This document shows, piece after piece, positions 23,411 to 33,341 of a stretch of 64,000 bases of DNA. How positions within the stretch are numbered: the stretch's first letter is position 1; each line of letters begins with the position of its first letter. Source of the DNA: Plasmodiophora brassicae (Eukaryota > Endomyxa > Phytomyxea > Plasmodiophorida > Plasmodiophoridae); assembly GCA_039704465.1 (NCBI GenBank), contig JASFAU010000011.1:1054001-1118000 (forward strand), read 5' to 3'. The translations under genes were made by a program, and so were the position numbers. The notes below the pieces were generated by a model. The model had not been told where the DNA came from, did no database searches, and was given only the letters and a program-made list of their open reading frames with translations.

Positions 23411-23626
23411 TCATCAATGCACCGCGCCCGACGTCGTCCCTTGAATCGTGTCGTCACCGCGTCACGATGTGGCTGGCCCAGTGTGCTGCATGTGCAGCAG
23501 CAGCAGTCGCCAGTGCAGTTGCCAGTGCCGGTCGGCGTTGCGGACGCGTTACAGGTTGCCACGTCGACGACGTCGTGCAGCTGCAGCTGCCCGTTTCGGC
23601 GGGTCATTCCGGATTTTGCGGTGGGG

Positions 23627-23917
23627 ATGTCACGGACGGTGACGAGGACGATCACGAAGACGCGGACGCGGGCGGCGGCGTCGAAACGGGGCGCGGAGCA
23701 GGATGAGGACGCGCCGGTGTGCGAAGGGCACGGGCTGCGCTGCGTGCGACGCGTCGTCCGGAAGCAGACGTCGCCGCATCGCGGGCGGCCGTTCTGGGCG
23801 TGCCCGAAACCGCAGGGGCAGCAATGTTCGACGTTTGTCTGGGCGGACGTACGGGGCAACGCAGGGCCTGCGACAACGAACAGACTGCCTGGCAATGGGT
23901 ACAGCCTCCTGGATTAG
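23627..23917 (+). CDS. GRF-type zinc-finger protein
   Basis: The open frame contains one GRF zinc finger: CEGHGLRCVRRVV followed by HRGRPFWACPKPQGQQCSTF and WAD, matching the C...C...GR-F-xC...C-F-W-D pattern that binds single-stranded DNA in APE2, TOP3A and NEIL3. No nuclease or glycosylase domain is attached here. The protein is small, 96 residues from this Met, and upstream in-frame Mets reach 23417. The N-terminus is Arg/Thr-rich. It begins shortly after the primase stop on the same strand. It could be a stand-alone ssDNA-binding factor or one exon of a larger gene, since the 3' boundary may include an intron at the gtacgg near 23847. Confidence 0.6.
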   Translation: MSRTVTRTITKTRTRAAASKRGAEQDEDAPVCEGHGLRCVRRVVRKQTSPHRGRPFWACPKPQGQQCSTFVWADVRGNAGPATTNRLPGNGYSLLD

Positions 23918-24112
23918 GTATGCAGAGGTCGGCTTGACTCGACCGAATGCTTCCCACGATTACGGTTCTTGTCAGACGCATTACACATTCAGTGTTGAAC
24001 GTTTCAGTATTGGCGCGCGCGGGGTGCCGGCGATGTTAGATCGACTGGTACGGGTACCGTAGAGAAGACGTGAGACGTCTGTGGCTATCGGGGGGGGGCG
24101 CGCGGGAGCGTG

Positions 24113-27100
24113 ATGCTGGTCCGCAATCCAGTCCAGGACTGGAGCGTCGACGACGTCCAGGACTGGCTGAAACGCAATGGGTTCGCCGACTATTGCACGC
24201 GGTTCCTGCTGGAGGAAGTCGATGGCCCGCAAATGCTGACCATGTCGCGTCGGGGCCTGGTCCTGATGGGCATCGAGGACTCGGCGCTGCTGGCCGCTAT
24301 CCATCGTCTTCGCGACCTGAAGCCTCGCGTTGGCGTCATCTCCGATCGAGAGCTGAACGCCGTGGTCACCGAGCTGAACGAAACCATTGAGTGGCTGGTC
24401 AGTCGCATCCCCAGCGACAAGATGAAGAAACGCGTCCGGCAAGGGTTAGCGCCCGCCCCGTTACCGTTCCATTCGCCATCGTGGCGTCATCTGACCGAAC
24501 GTGTCAAGGTTGACGACAATGCGGAACCATCATCAAGCGATGACAGCATCCGGTACGCGTGTCCAGCCCGTGGGACCACGATCGCCCTGACAGGGGCGTC
24601 ATTGCAGGGGCGACCGGGGAGTACACGGCCATCGTCAACGGAATCCTCGTGTCAGCGGACGACCTGAAGATGTTCGTGATCGATGCGGGCGAGGATCCGA
24701 ACGAAGTTAGCGACGACGAGACGAGCGAACGCGTTGGCATCATGTCGCTGCATCAGCTGACGAAGGCGGCCGCCGAGGCCAACACGGCGCGCCAAGCGAA
24801 ACGAAAGACAAAGGGCACGGCTAGGGCGGCGGCGGCGAAGAGGGCTGCCTATAAGCAGATCGTTGAGCAGGCTAGGTGCGTAACGCTCGACGAGAGATCG
24901 CGGGCGTGCCGAGACTGACGTTCAGCCCCGACAGGTTCGACGTGAGGCTGAAGCATATCAGGAGGCACTCGCGCATCATCGTGCCAACGGAAGTCATGCC
25001 GGTGGCCTCGGGCGAATCGGACACAGCGATCGAAGAGGAGAACGTGTCGAAGAAGAAGCGCCGATTCCTGCTGCTGCCGACCGACCCGATTCGCACCCGA
25101 TTCGACTTCCTGATGATGTCGGGGGGTGACGCCAGTCGCTTGCCCGGGTGCGCTGCTACTGACCGTTGTTCGCCGACCACAGGTTCCTGGTTCTCTACTT
25201 TGCTGTGACGACGCCGATGAACCTGGCCTTTGACCTTGGCCTGGACAGCAGCATCGTCGTCGAGCTCGTCATGGACTCGCTGTTCGTGATCGACATCATT
25301 TCCAACTTCTTCACCGCCTTCACGATCGTTCGCGGTAGACGTGCCGGGCAGGTCCGTCCCAGTGGACGTCGTCGGCACACGGCGCGTAACGCTCTCTGTA
25401 TCGGCAGCTGGAAACGCGGCGCAGCGAGATCGCGAAGCAGTACATGAAGGCCTGGTTCTGGCTCGACCTGGTGGCGACTGTCCCCATCGACCTGATCATC
25501 CCGCTCGTCGACCCGTCCAGCAGCGCCACGACCGGGGCGCAGTTCAACAAGCTGATTCGCCTGCTGCGGGGGTTCAAGCTGATGCGCGTCCTGCGAATGA
25601 GTCGTATCGCGAAACGGATCTCGAAGAAGTTCAGGTACGCGTTCACACCGCAAGACGTGATCCGATAGGGCGCAGTAGGCGTAACGTTTGGGCGTTCCCA
25701 GATTGAACGCGGCGGTCGTGTCCATCCTCAAGATCCTGGTCTGCCTGACGTTCACGTGGCACTGCCTGGGCTGCTTCTACTGGATGATCTTTAACGTCGA
25801 GGGGCTCGACAACGACTGGTCGCCTCCGCAGGAGGTCCAGTCGGGGTCGCTGAGCCTGAGGTATCTGCGGGTACGATGCTGCTGCTGGCGTCTGCGTTTC
25901 GGTGGCTGACCGTCGCGGGCAGAGCGTCTTCTGGGCCGTCAACCAAACCATGAGCGTCGGTACGAACACGCCCGCCGAAACGCTGGCGGAGACCGTCTAC
26001 ACGGTCGCCTGCGTCTTCATCGGCCTCGTGCTGAACGCAATCATCGTCGGCCTGTTCAAGCAGGCCGTCGACGAACTCGATCTCGCGTCCAAGGTACGGG
26101 CGGGCGCGGCGTTCGCGGCCGCGCTGTTCGTGCTGAGCGCCCTGCAGGTCCACCTCGCCGACCTGGAAGAGGTCGCCGTCAAGCTCAGGCACTATCGTTG
26201 CCCCAAGGGCCTGATCACTCAGATATGCGGGTCGGTGCGATGTCGTATACCTGGTTGCAGGGACTGACATGCGCCCGGCGCCCAGGTACTTCTCGTACCT
26301 GCAATCCAGGTACCTGGACTATACGTCGCGGAACCTGTTCGACGGGTTGCACCCGGCGCTTCGTGAAGAGCTGCTGCTGGCCCTGAACGCGAAACTCATC
26401 CAGCAGGTTGCGTGTCATCGGTGGCCCCGCTCCCTCCCTCCCCCGCCTGCGTGACGACGTGCCGCTGTCCAGGTCCCCATGTTCCGCGATGTGTCGCGCG
26501 TCTGCCTGCTCTCCATCATATCGAAGCTGCGCTCCCGGATCTACAACCCGCAGGAGTACATCGCGCTGAAGGGCGAGAAGTGCACCGAGATGTTCTTCAT
26601 CGTCAACGGGTCCGTCCAGTGCACGGCGGACGACGACGACGACGGCGGCGGCGGCGACGGGCGCGGGCGCATCCTGCGCGAAGGCGATTACTTCTGCGAG
26701 CGCAGCGTGATGACGTCCGACCGCGTCTCGGCGACGTACCGCTCCATGTCGTACTCGGAGCTGTACGTCCTGGAGCGGTCCGACTTCAAGCGCCTCCTGC
26801 AGCAGTTCCCGACGTTCGTGATCACCATGTACCGGCACATGAACCCGAACGCCACCTACTGGCAGAAGGTGGGCCACTCGGTCAAGCTGACGCGCCTGCT
26901 GCGCCGCCTGGGCAACATCATCCAGTTCACGGAGACGTACGCGCTGTACAGCCGGGGCGTCGCGATCGACAGGAAGGACATCGAGGTCGCCAACGAGCTG
27001 CTGGGCGACGACCTCGTCCCGCCGCTCGACGCGGAAGCGGCCCGAATCGCGCAGGAGCAACGCGCCAGGGAAGACGCCGACAAGGCGGCCGCCGCCGCCG

Positions 27101-27192
27101 CTGCCGTTGTCGCCGCCCAGGCCATGGCCGCCAACAACGCCAAGAAGAAGCTCACGAAGGGACGCAGCAGTCAGAAGGCGCGACAGTACTGA
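24113..27192 (+). CDS. SAM-domain cyclic-nucleotide-gated channel
   Basis: Ten exons (24113-24552, 24594-24875, 24926-25117, 25183-25351, 25408-25634, 25702-25870, 25923-26093, 26148-26230, 26286-26406, 26473-27192) encode 857 residues. Residues about 8-70 are a SAM domain (WSVDDVQDWLKRNGFADYC). Six helices start near residue 300. S4 has basic residues every third position (IRLLRGFKLMRVLRMSRI). The pore is WAVNQTMSVGTNTPAE, so the K+ signature GYG is absent. A C-linker (LHPALREELLLALN) and a cyclic-nucleotide-binding domain follow (GEKCTEMFFIVNGSVQ, REGDYFCERSVM, DRVSATYRS). The tail is an Ala/Lys-rich coil. It is probably a non-selective or Na+/Ca2+ cation channel gated by cAMP or cGMP; SAM may mediate clustering. 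Confidence 0.9.
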
Positions 27193-27422
27193 TACACACA
27201 GCAGGGTGGTGAGTCAACTCGGCCGATGGGGCCCTGGCTGGCGTGGCGTCACGCCGCGCCCGCCGCCTGTGAATCAACGTGCGACGCCCCTGGCGTGACC
27301 AGGTCAGCGCTTGGGTCGGGCCCGCCGCCCAGCCCATACTGTAAGTTGGCGTTTAATTTGCACCCCTCGAACGAACGACACGTCCCCGCTACCTGGCCCG
27401 GCTGCCCCTACGCAAGACGATA

Positions 27423-28019
27423 ATGACGAAGCTGTCGAAGTTCATGTTCGCGGCCGCCGCCGTCGCCCTGTCCAGCCTGACGGCGCAGGCCGGTGACACC
27501 AGGATCACCGTCCAGCACGGCGACGGGCACGTCGACAACACGAACCGGTTCGGGGTCGGCATCGCCGACGTTGCCGACGCCCTGCACGAGAACAAGGTGC
27601 ACTCCGGCAAGGGCCTGTCCCGCGAGCACAAGGTCGGCCATGACGGGCGCGACCTGCACCGGGAGGACCTGGGCCTGGGGCACAACGAGCAGCACATCGA
27701 CGAGGGCGACCTGCCCGTGCACGAGCACGGCCACGAGCACGAGCACGACGGTGCCTGGGACCACGGGCACGGCGCCTGGGACCACGAACACGGCGCCTGG
27801 GACCACGAGCACGACCACGCGTTCCCGGCGCTGGACCACGGCGTGGACCACGTCGAGCACGGCATCATGCACGACCTGGACGAGGTCCCGTTCGGCACCG
27901 GCCTGGAGGCGCACGGGCACCCGCACGAGCACGGCCACGTGCTGGAAGCCGGCCATGGCCTCGACAACGTCGACGCCGAGCACATGCACCCGGTGGACCA
28001 CCACCACGGACACCACTAA
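27423..28019 (+). CDS. Secreted histidine-rich acidic protein
   Basis: This intronless frame of 198 residues starts with a clear signal peptide (MTKLSKFMFAAAAVALSSL, cleavage likely after AQA). The mature part contains 38 histidines, most in DH, EH and GH pairs, many Asp/Glu and no Cys. Three tandem copies of GAWDH(G/E)H occur in the middle, and it ends VDHHHGHH. Such composition suggests binding of Zn2+, Ni2+ or Cu2+ outside the cell or in the secretory pathway; that is inference from composition only. I recognise no family. Third-position GC is very high, so antisense and other frames are open too, but only this frame has the signal peptide and a sensible start and stop. Confidence 0.72.
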   Translation: MTKLSKFMFAAAAVALSSLTAQAGDTRITVQHGDGHVDNTNRFGVGIADVADALHENKVHSGKGLSREHKVGHDGRDLHREDLGLGHNEQHIDEGDLPVHEHGHEHEHDGAWDHGHGAWDHEHGAWDHEHDHAFPALDHGVDHVEHGIMHDLDEVPFGTGLEAHGHPHEHGHVLEAGHGLDNVDAEHMHPVDHHHGHH

Positions 28020-28263
28020 ACGGCAGCAGGCAGCGCTCCCTTTATCGTCTAACACACGAGTGCCCCCACCCCTCCCCTCCGACTGCAATGGCATCAGTAG
28101 TAACACTGTAACCTGAGGCATTGTTGCGTGACTGCGCCCGGTCGGCAGTTGCGACTCGCAGCTGCAGTTCAACAGGCGCGCCCCGCCAAGCAAAACAGGA
28201 CCGGGGTGGGCGTGGCGTTTTTCCTGGATGGCCGCGCGGTTGCGACCCCGCCCCGCCCATAGT

Positions 28264-29323
28264 TCATTCGATCTTCACCAGGATGCGCCCGCGCGGGCAT
28301 AGGCCCAGCTCCTGCAGCGTCCGGTCGTACTCGGCCTCGTCGAAGACGCCGCGGTCGACGCCGTGCAGGGAGAACCCGCGGCGCCCGGCGAAGCGCTGCG
28401 CGCGCCCGTACACCCATTCGAACGCGATCCAGAGCGTGTCGGTGGCGTTGAACTCGCCGGGCTCCGTCGTCCCGTCCGGGAACGCGAACTCGACGACCGC
28501 CTTCGCGGCGGCGACGGGCGACCGTTGCTGTTGTTGCTGCTGCTGCTGCTGCGCGTCGGCGGACGGGATGTTGTTCTCGTCGCCGTCGTACTCGAAGAAG
28601 GCGGCGATGGCGGTCTGCAGGTCCCAGTTGTACCGCTCCAGGAACGTTTTCCTCGTCAGGGCGTCGGACGACGACCCGACGATTCCCTGGAACTGCAGGA
28701 ACTTGTTCTGCTTCTCCACATCGAGCCGGTTGATCTCGGTCTGCGCCTCCAGCGCCGCCTGCCGGCGCGCCTCGACCCGTTCGGCAGCGACCCGCTCCCG
28801 CTCCCGACGCTCCTGCTCGGCGGCCGCCGCCGCGTCTTGCTCCCGCTTCGCCTTCTCCTTCGCCGCCAGCTCGGCCGCCTGCTCTGTGAGCAGACACGAC
28901 GTCGGCGATGGCCGGTGGGACCGCCGCGCGAGGCACGTACCTGCACGAACGCGTCCGGCGGCAAGCCGTTTCTCCCTGGCCTGGCGCTCCGCCTCCTTCC
29001 GCTCGGCGACCGCCTCCGCATGCGACTGCCGCAGGGCGATCTCCGCCTCGACCTGCTCAACGATCCTCCTGCGCGCGCCACCACCCGTTCAGCATCTGGC
29101 AACGTCCCCCCTGGTCGACACCAGCAGCGTACCGGTCGTTGTCGAAATTGTACCGGAGCGGCGGCGGCGCCGACGCCGCCTGGTCCGCCGAAACGTCGGC
29201 GATCGGGTGCCGGCCGACGCCGTCGGGCCCGCCCATCACCGACACGGCCGACAGGCACGCGTGCGAGTACTGCAGGCCCTGCCCCGACGCCAGGCGCTTC
29301 AGGCTGGCGCCGTGCGACGCCAT
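28264..29323 (-). CDS. UBA-like, coiled-coil, UBX-domain protein
   Basis: Three exons (29323-29133, 29068-28941, 28883-28264) encode 312 residues. An N-terminal region of unknown fold is followed by a long charged helix (about residues 65-165, rich in Ala/Glu/Arg/Gln). Next comes a UBA-like motif, FQGIVGSSSDALTRKTFLERYNWDLQTAIAAFFE, written here as one motif of about 35 positions with key residues LERYNWDLQTAI. A polyglutamine run follows, then a C-terminal UBX domain (VEFAFPDGTTEPGEFNATDTL ... LCPRGRILVKIE). UBX domains bind the AAA ATPase p97/Cdc48, and UBA-like domains bind ubiquitin, so a p97 cofactor role is likely. No UAS thioredoxin-like domain is present, unlike FAF1/FAF2. Confidence 0.82.
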
Positions 29324-29497
29324 GCGTCACTGTCGTCCCCGACGACGACGACGACGACGAGCCGTATTTAGAGCAAATGCGACGCACCGTCGGCCGCAAC
29401 GACCGCGTTTACTGAACACAGGGCAGGACACATCGTCGCCCCGCGTCGTCTGATACGTCGCGTTGTGCCCCCCGCGAACGTCATCACCCGTCGGCGG

Positions 29498-30159
29498 CTA
29501 ACGTTCTTGCTCGTTTCGTGACGGGCGCTGCACAGCACAACACGGATCGTCAGCGAACGGCGGCGCGACGCGCGCGCGACAGGGCGTACCCGAGGGATTG
29601 CCGGACTCGTAGAACTGTTTCAGGAGGTCGACGGCCGCCTGCCGGCAGAGGCCGGGCGTGCTCTCGTAGGCGCCCTGGTGCAGGGCGTAGACGGAGCCGT
29701 TGCCGCCGAACCGCTCGTTGTGGCAGCCGAAGACGACGCGCCCGATGCCGACCTGGGCGAGCAGCGACGCGCACATGATGCACGGCTCGACGGTCACGTA
29801 CAGGGTGCACTCGCGGAACACGTCGCGCCCGTACGCGCCCGCCCGTTGAACGGCCTCGACGGCGACCACCTCGCAGTGTCGTGTGGCCTACGCGCAGCGA
29901 ACACCCGTCACCGACGACCGAGCAGACCGCAGACGTCGCCCACGTACGTTGCGCGTCGCGACCGTGTCGTTGTGCGCCCGCGCAATCACGACGCCGCGCC
30001 GGACGAGCGCGCACCCGACCGGGACCTCGCCGCGTCGCAGGGCGGCCCGCGCCTGCCCCGCAACCACGTGTCAGCATCCCCCGCACACCGGGGCGCTCAC
30101 CCGCGTACTTCGTCCAGGGCGTCGGCCATGAACGCGCGGTCCCGCGCGTCGAAGCCCAT
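29498..30159 (-). CDS. ADAT2: tRNA-specific adenosine deaminase 2
   Basis: Three exons (30159-30109, 30052-29948, 29887-29498) encode 181 residues. The zinc and proton-shuttle motifs of the deaminase fold are ATRHCE (HxE type, with C in place of A) and VEPCIMCASLL (PCxxC). GEVPVGCALV and CHNERFGGNGSV are further ADAT2/TAD2 blocks. It acts with ADAT3 to convert A34 to inosine in tRNA anticodons. The donor of intron 1 is GTACGCG after ..ALDE, which keeps the frame into ARAALRRGEVPVG. The last 25 residues are Pro/Arg/Cys-rich and not conserved. Confidence 0.92.
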
Positions 30160-30592
30160 CTTCGTCTGCCACGGACTCCGCGACGCGACTGCAGCTAATC
30201 GACGTCACGTACGTGGCCGGGCCGTACGAACGACGCCGCCGGTTTGGGGGGCGGCGGCGAGGGACGCCTTCCACCAGGCGCGCGCCGTACTCGCATGCGT
30301 TAACGACGGAAGACGTTCGCGCCCAGGTGTGCGTGTCTCTGTGGATTGCGTTCCGGAGCAATCTGGAACGCCCGGGCGGGGCGCCCGTCGTGCCGCGTTT
30401 TGCCCGTGACTGTGCAGACTGTGCAGCTCGACGGGGGCGGCGGCGGCGGCGGCGGCAGCGGCGCAGTTCATTCGGGATAATCGACGCGTTCGGGGCGGGG
30501 TGGGGCGTGTGTCGTTCTGTGCCGTCAAACCCATCGTGGCGGCGGCGGCGTCGGCGCGTCTGGACCGGATCGCCGGGCAGGTGGTCGTCGGC
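30160..30592. other. Divergent intergenic region, ADAT2 / 6PGDH
   Basis: About 430 bp separate the starts of two diverging genes, so both promoters should lie here. A (cgg)n-like tract occurs near 30430-30470. No specific control element is recognisable, and an in-frame upstream ATG for 6PGDH at 30500 is judged less likely than 30593. Confidence 0.4.
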
Positions 30593-32504
30593 ATGGGCGA
30601 CGGCGAATCGCGGATCGGCCTGGTCGGCCTGGCCGTCATGGGGCAGAACTTTGCGCTGAACGTCGCGTCGCGCCGCGTGACGATCTCGGTCTACAACCGC
30701 ACGTACGCGCGCACGGTCGAGTGCGTCGAGCGCGCCCGCAGCGAGCACGTCGACGAGTACCTGCGCGGGTTCGAGCACCTGCCTGATTTCGTGAGCAGGT
30801 CCGGCGGCAGCGGATGTGTCACATCGGGGGTCGCGTGCTGATACGCGCTCTCTCCCGGTACAGCCTGGCGAAGCCGCGCGCGATCATCATGCTGATTCAG
30901 GCGGGGCGCCCGGTCGACCAGACGATCGAGGCGCTGTCGGCGCTGCTGTCCCCGGGCGACATGATCGTCGACGGCGGCAACGAATGGTTCGAGAACACGG
31001 AGCGCCGCGGCGACCTGCTGAAGCCGAAATCGATCCTGTACATGGGCAGTACGTTGTTTGCCGCACGTGCGTGCACAACCGAATCGGAATGACCGTTGCC
31101 CGTCCAGTGGGCGTCTCCGGCGGCGAAGAAGGCGCCCGTTACGGCCCGTCGCTGATGCCCGGCGGCCCTGTTGAGGGGTACAAGCGCATCGAGCCGATCC
31201 TCCGCAAGGTTGCCGCTCAGGTAACGCCTGACGATTGGGGACCGGCCCGCACGCGCTGCGGTACTCAACGGCGGACGCAGGTGGACGATGGGCCGTGTGT
31301 GACGTACATTGGGGCCGGCGGCGCGGGCAACTACGTCAAGATGGTGCACAACGGGATCGAGTACGGCGACATGCAGCTGATCGCCGAGGCGTACGACATA
31401 TTGAAGAACGTGGGCGGCCTGACGAATCCGGAGCTGGCCGACGTGTTTGACGAGTGGAACCGCGGCGAGCTGAAGTCGTTCCTCATTGAGATCACGTCGA
31501 CCATCTTCAGGAAGACGGATGACGTTGCGGGGAACGGGTTCCTCGTCGACGCCGTTCAGGGTGGGCACGCGTGCGCGTCCCCAGCGGCCTCTGCGCTAAC
31601 CATTTAGCGCGCGCGGTCAGACAAAACCGGCATGAAGGGCACCGGGAGGATGACTGTTCAGGAAGCCGCCGAGCGATTTGTCGCTGCATCGACGATCGCA
31701 GCGGCGCTGGACGCGCGGTACCTGAGTGCCCTCAAGGAACAACGCGAAGCCGCTTCCAAGGTTCTCAAGGGTAACCTTCGTTCCCGTCTTCGCATGTGGC
31801 AGACGGGGGTAACGAACGGCGCGTGCAGGCCCGTCTGCCGCCCAGTCTGTCGACAAAGGCGAGCTAATCTCCTCCGTTCGTCAAGCGCTGTACGCGTCCA
31901 AGATCTGCAGCTACGCCCAGGTACCGCGTCGTCGCCCGCCGCCCTGTTCGGTCCCGCCCCTGAACCTGACCGGGGCCCGTTAACAGGGAATGAACCTGAT
32001 CCGTGCTGCGGGCGACCTCAAGAAATGGGGCCTGAACCTGGGTGAAATCGCGCGTATCTGGAAGGGTAACGACTGCCGCCGCCTCCGCTTTGAAACGTTC
32101 GTCCTTTGACGATGGCGCCCGTACAGGCGGTTGCATCATCCGCGCCGTCTTCCTGGACCGCATCAAGGCCGCCTACGACCGCCAGGCGGACCTCGCGTCG
32201 CTCCTGGTTGACCCTGAATTCGCCCAGGAACTGAACCAGCGCCAGGATGCGTGGCGTCGCGTCGTCCAGGTGCGTCATAGGGCCGCCGTCCGTCTGGCCG
32301 GGTCACTGACTCGGGTCCGCATAGCTGGCGATCGGTGCCGGCGTGTCGGTGCCCGCGTTCTCGGCGTCTCTCGCGTATTTCGACGCGTACCGGCGCGCCC
32401 GGCTACCAGCGAACCTGACGCAGGCGCAGCGGGACTTTTTCGGCGCCCACACCTACGAACGCGTCGACCGCCCCGGCACGTTCCACAGCAACTGGACCAG
32501 CTGA
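30593..32504 (+). CDS. gnd: 6-phosphogluconate dehydrogenase, decarboxylating
   Basis: Nine exons (30593-30798, 30864-31048, 31108-31220, 31281-31560, 31621-31770, 31829-31920, 31987-32065, 32127-32269, 32325-32504) encode 475 residues, the usual eukaryotic size. The NADP-binding fingerprint is [11 protein letters not shown]. Other hallmarks are [34 protein letters not shown], the catalytic [28 protein letters not shown] and the C-terminal [13 protein letters not shown]. It oxidises 6-phosphogluconate to ribulose 5-phosphate and CO2 in the oxidative pentose phosphate pathway, supplying NADPH in the cytosol. GVSGG is preceded by M rather than the usual S, created by the exon 2/3 splice. Confidence 0.96.
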
Positions 32505-32601
32505 CCACGTCCTGCGCTGGGCAGCAATACACGAACGCGGCCGCCGCGCGGTGCTGCGATGATGTAAACCTGTATTGTGGTTGCCCAAATCGCGTCCCAG
32601 A

Positions 32602-33099
32602 CTAGACGTAGAAGGAGATGTGCGCCTGGGGTTGGAGCAGCTCCACGGTCGTCTGGCTGGTCTTGACGGTGTGCGCCGGGATGCCGCTCTCGGGCTGGCG
32701 CACGGCCGGCAATGGGAGCTGCTGGTCCTTCGGGCGGCTCTTGTTCGCCACGCGAACCGCCTGGTTCTCCCGAACGCGCTTCTTGAAGTCCTCCTGGCAT
32801 CGGGACGGCCGGCAGTGCTCGATGCGGACGTGGATCTTCTTCGCCATGATGCGGTTGCCGATCGGCTTGTTGATGATGACGCCGATGGCGCGCGGCGTGA
32901 TGTTCCAGACCTTGCCGGTCTTGCCGTGGTAGAACTTGTGCGGCATGCCCTTCTGGATGGACCCGTTGCCGACGACATCGACGTAGTCGCCGATCTTGAT
33001 CGACCGCAGGTACGTCGTCTGATTCAGACGGCCGTGCTTGCGGAAATCGCGAGCGAACATGTGGCGCGTGCGCGCCCGGTACCCGAACGAGTGCGGCAT
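32602..33099 (-). CDS. RPL21: 60S ribosomal protein eL21
   Basis: An intronless 165-residue frame matches eL21 end to end: [70 protein letters not shown] and the basic C-terminus. The protein sits at the large-subunit surface near 5S rRNA. Its 3' end faces that of 6PGDH with 97 bp between them. The lack of introns contrasts with its neighbours. Confidence 0.97.
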   Translation of the reverse strand: [165 protein letters not shown]

Positions 33100-33341
33100 G
33101 GCGACTAGTCTAACCTAAACGTCTGGCAACAGACGACAAGCCACCACGATACCGATCGAGGCACCGCCACGGACTCCGCGGACTACCCATACGGACCAGC
33201 GCGGTATTAGCGCGTCCCCATATAATGCGCCCCGACGCGGTGGACGTACCTACCACGCTCGTCGCCACGACGCTGACTCCACAGTGGCGTGCCCATCCCC
33301 AACGGGTGGCAATCTGTCTATTTACATATTACAGCTGGGCG

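Noticed and set aside
26215..27060. 281-codon minus-strand frame
   Set aside because: It is antisense to the C-linker and CNBD exons of the channel; no domain is visible.
28121..29415. Two plus-strand frames of 416 and 350 codons
   Set aside because: They overlap the UBX gene in antisense and are low-complexity Arg/Ala/Leu sequence. The minus strand carries the UBA-like and UBX motifs.
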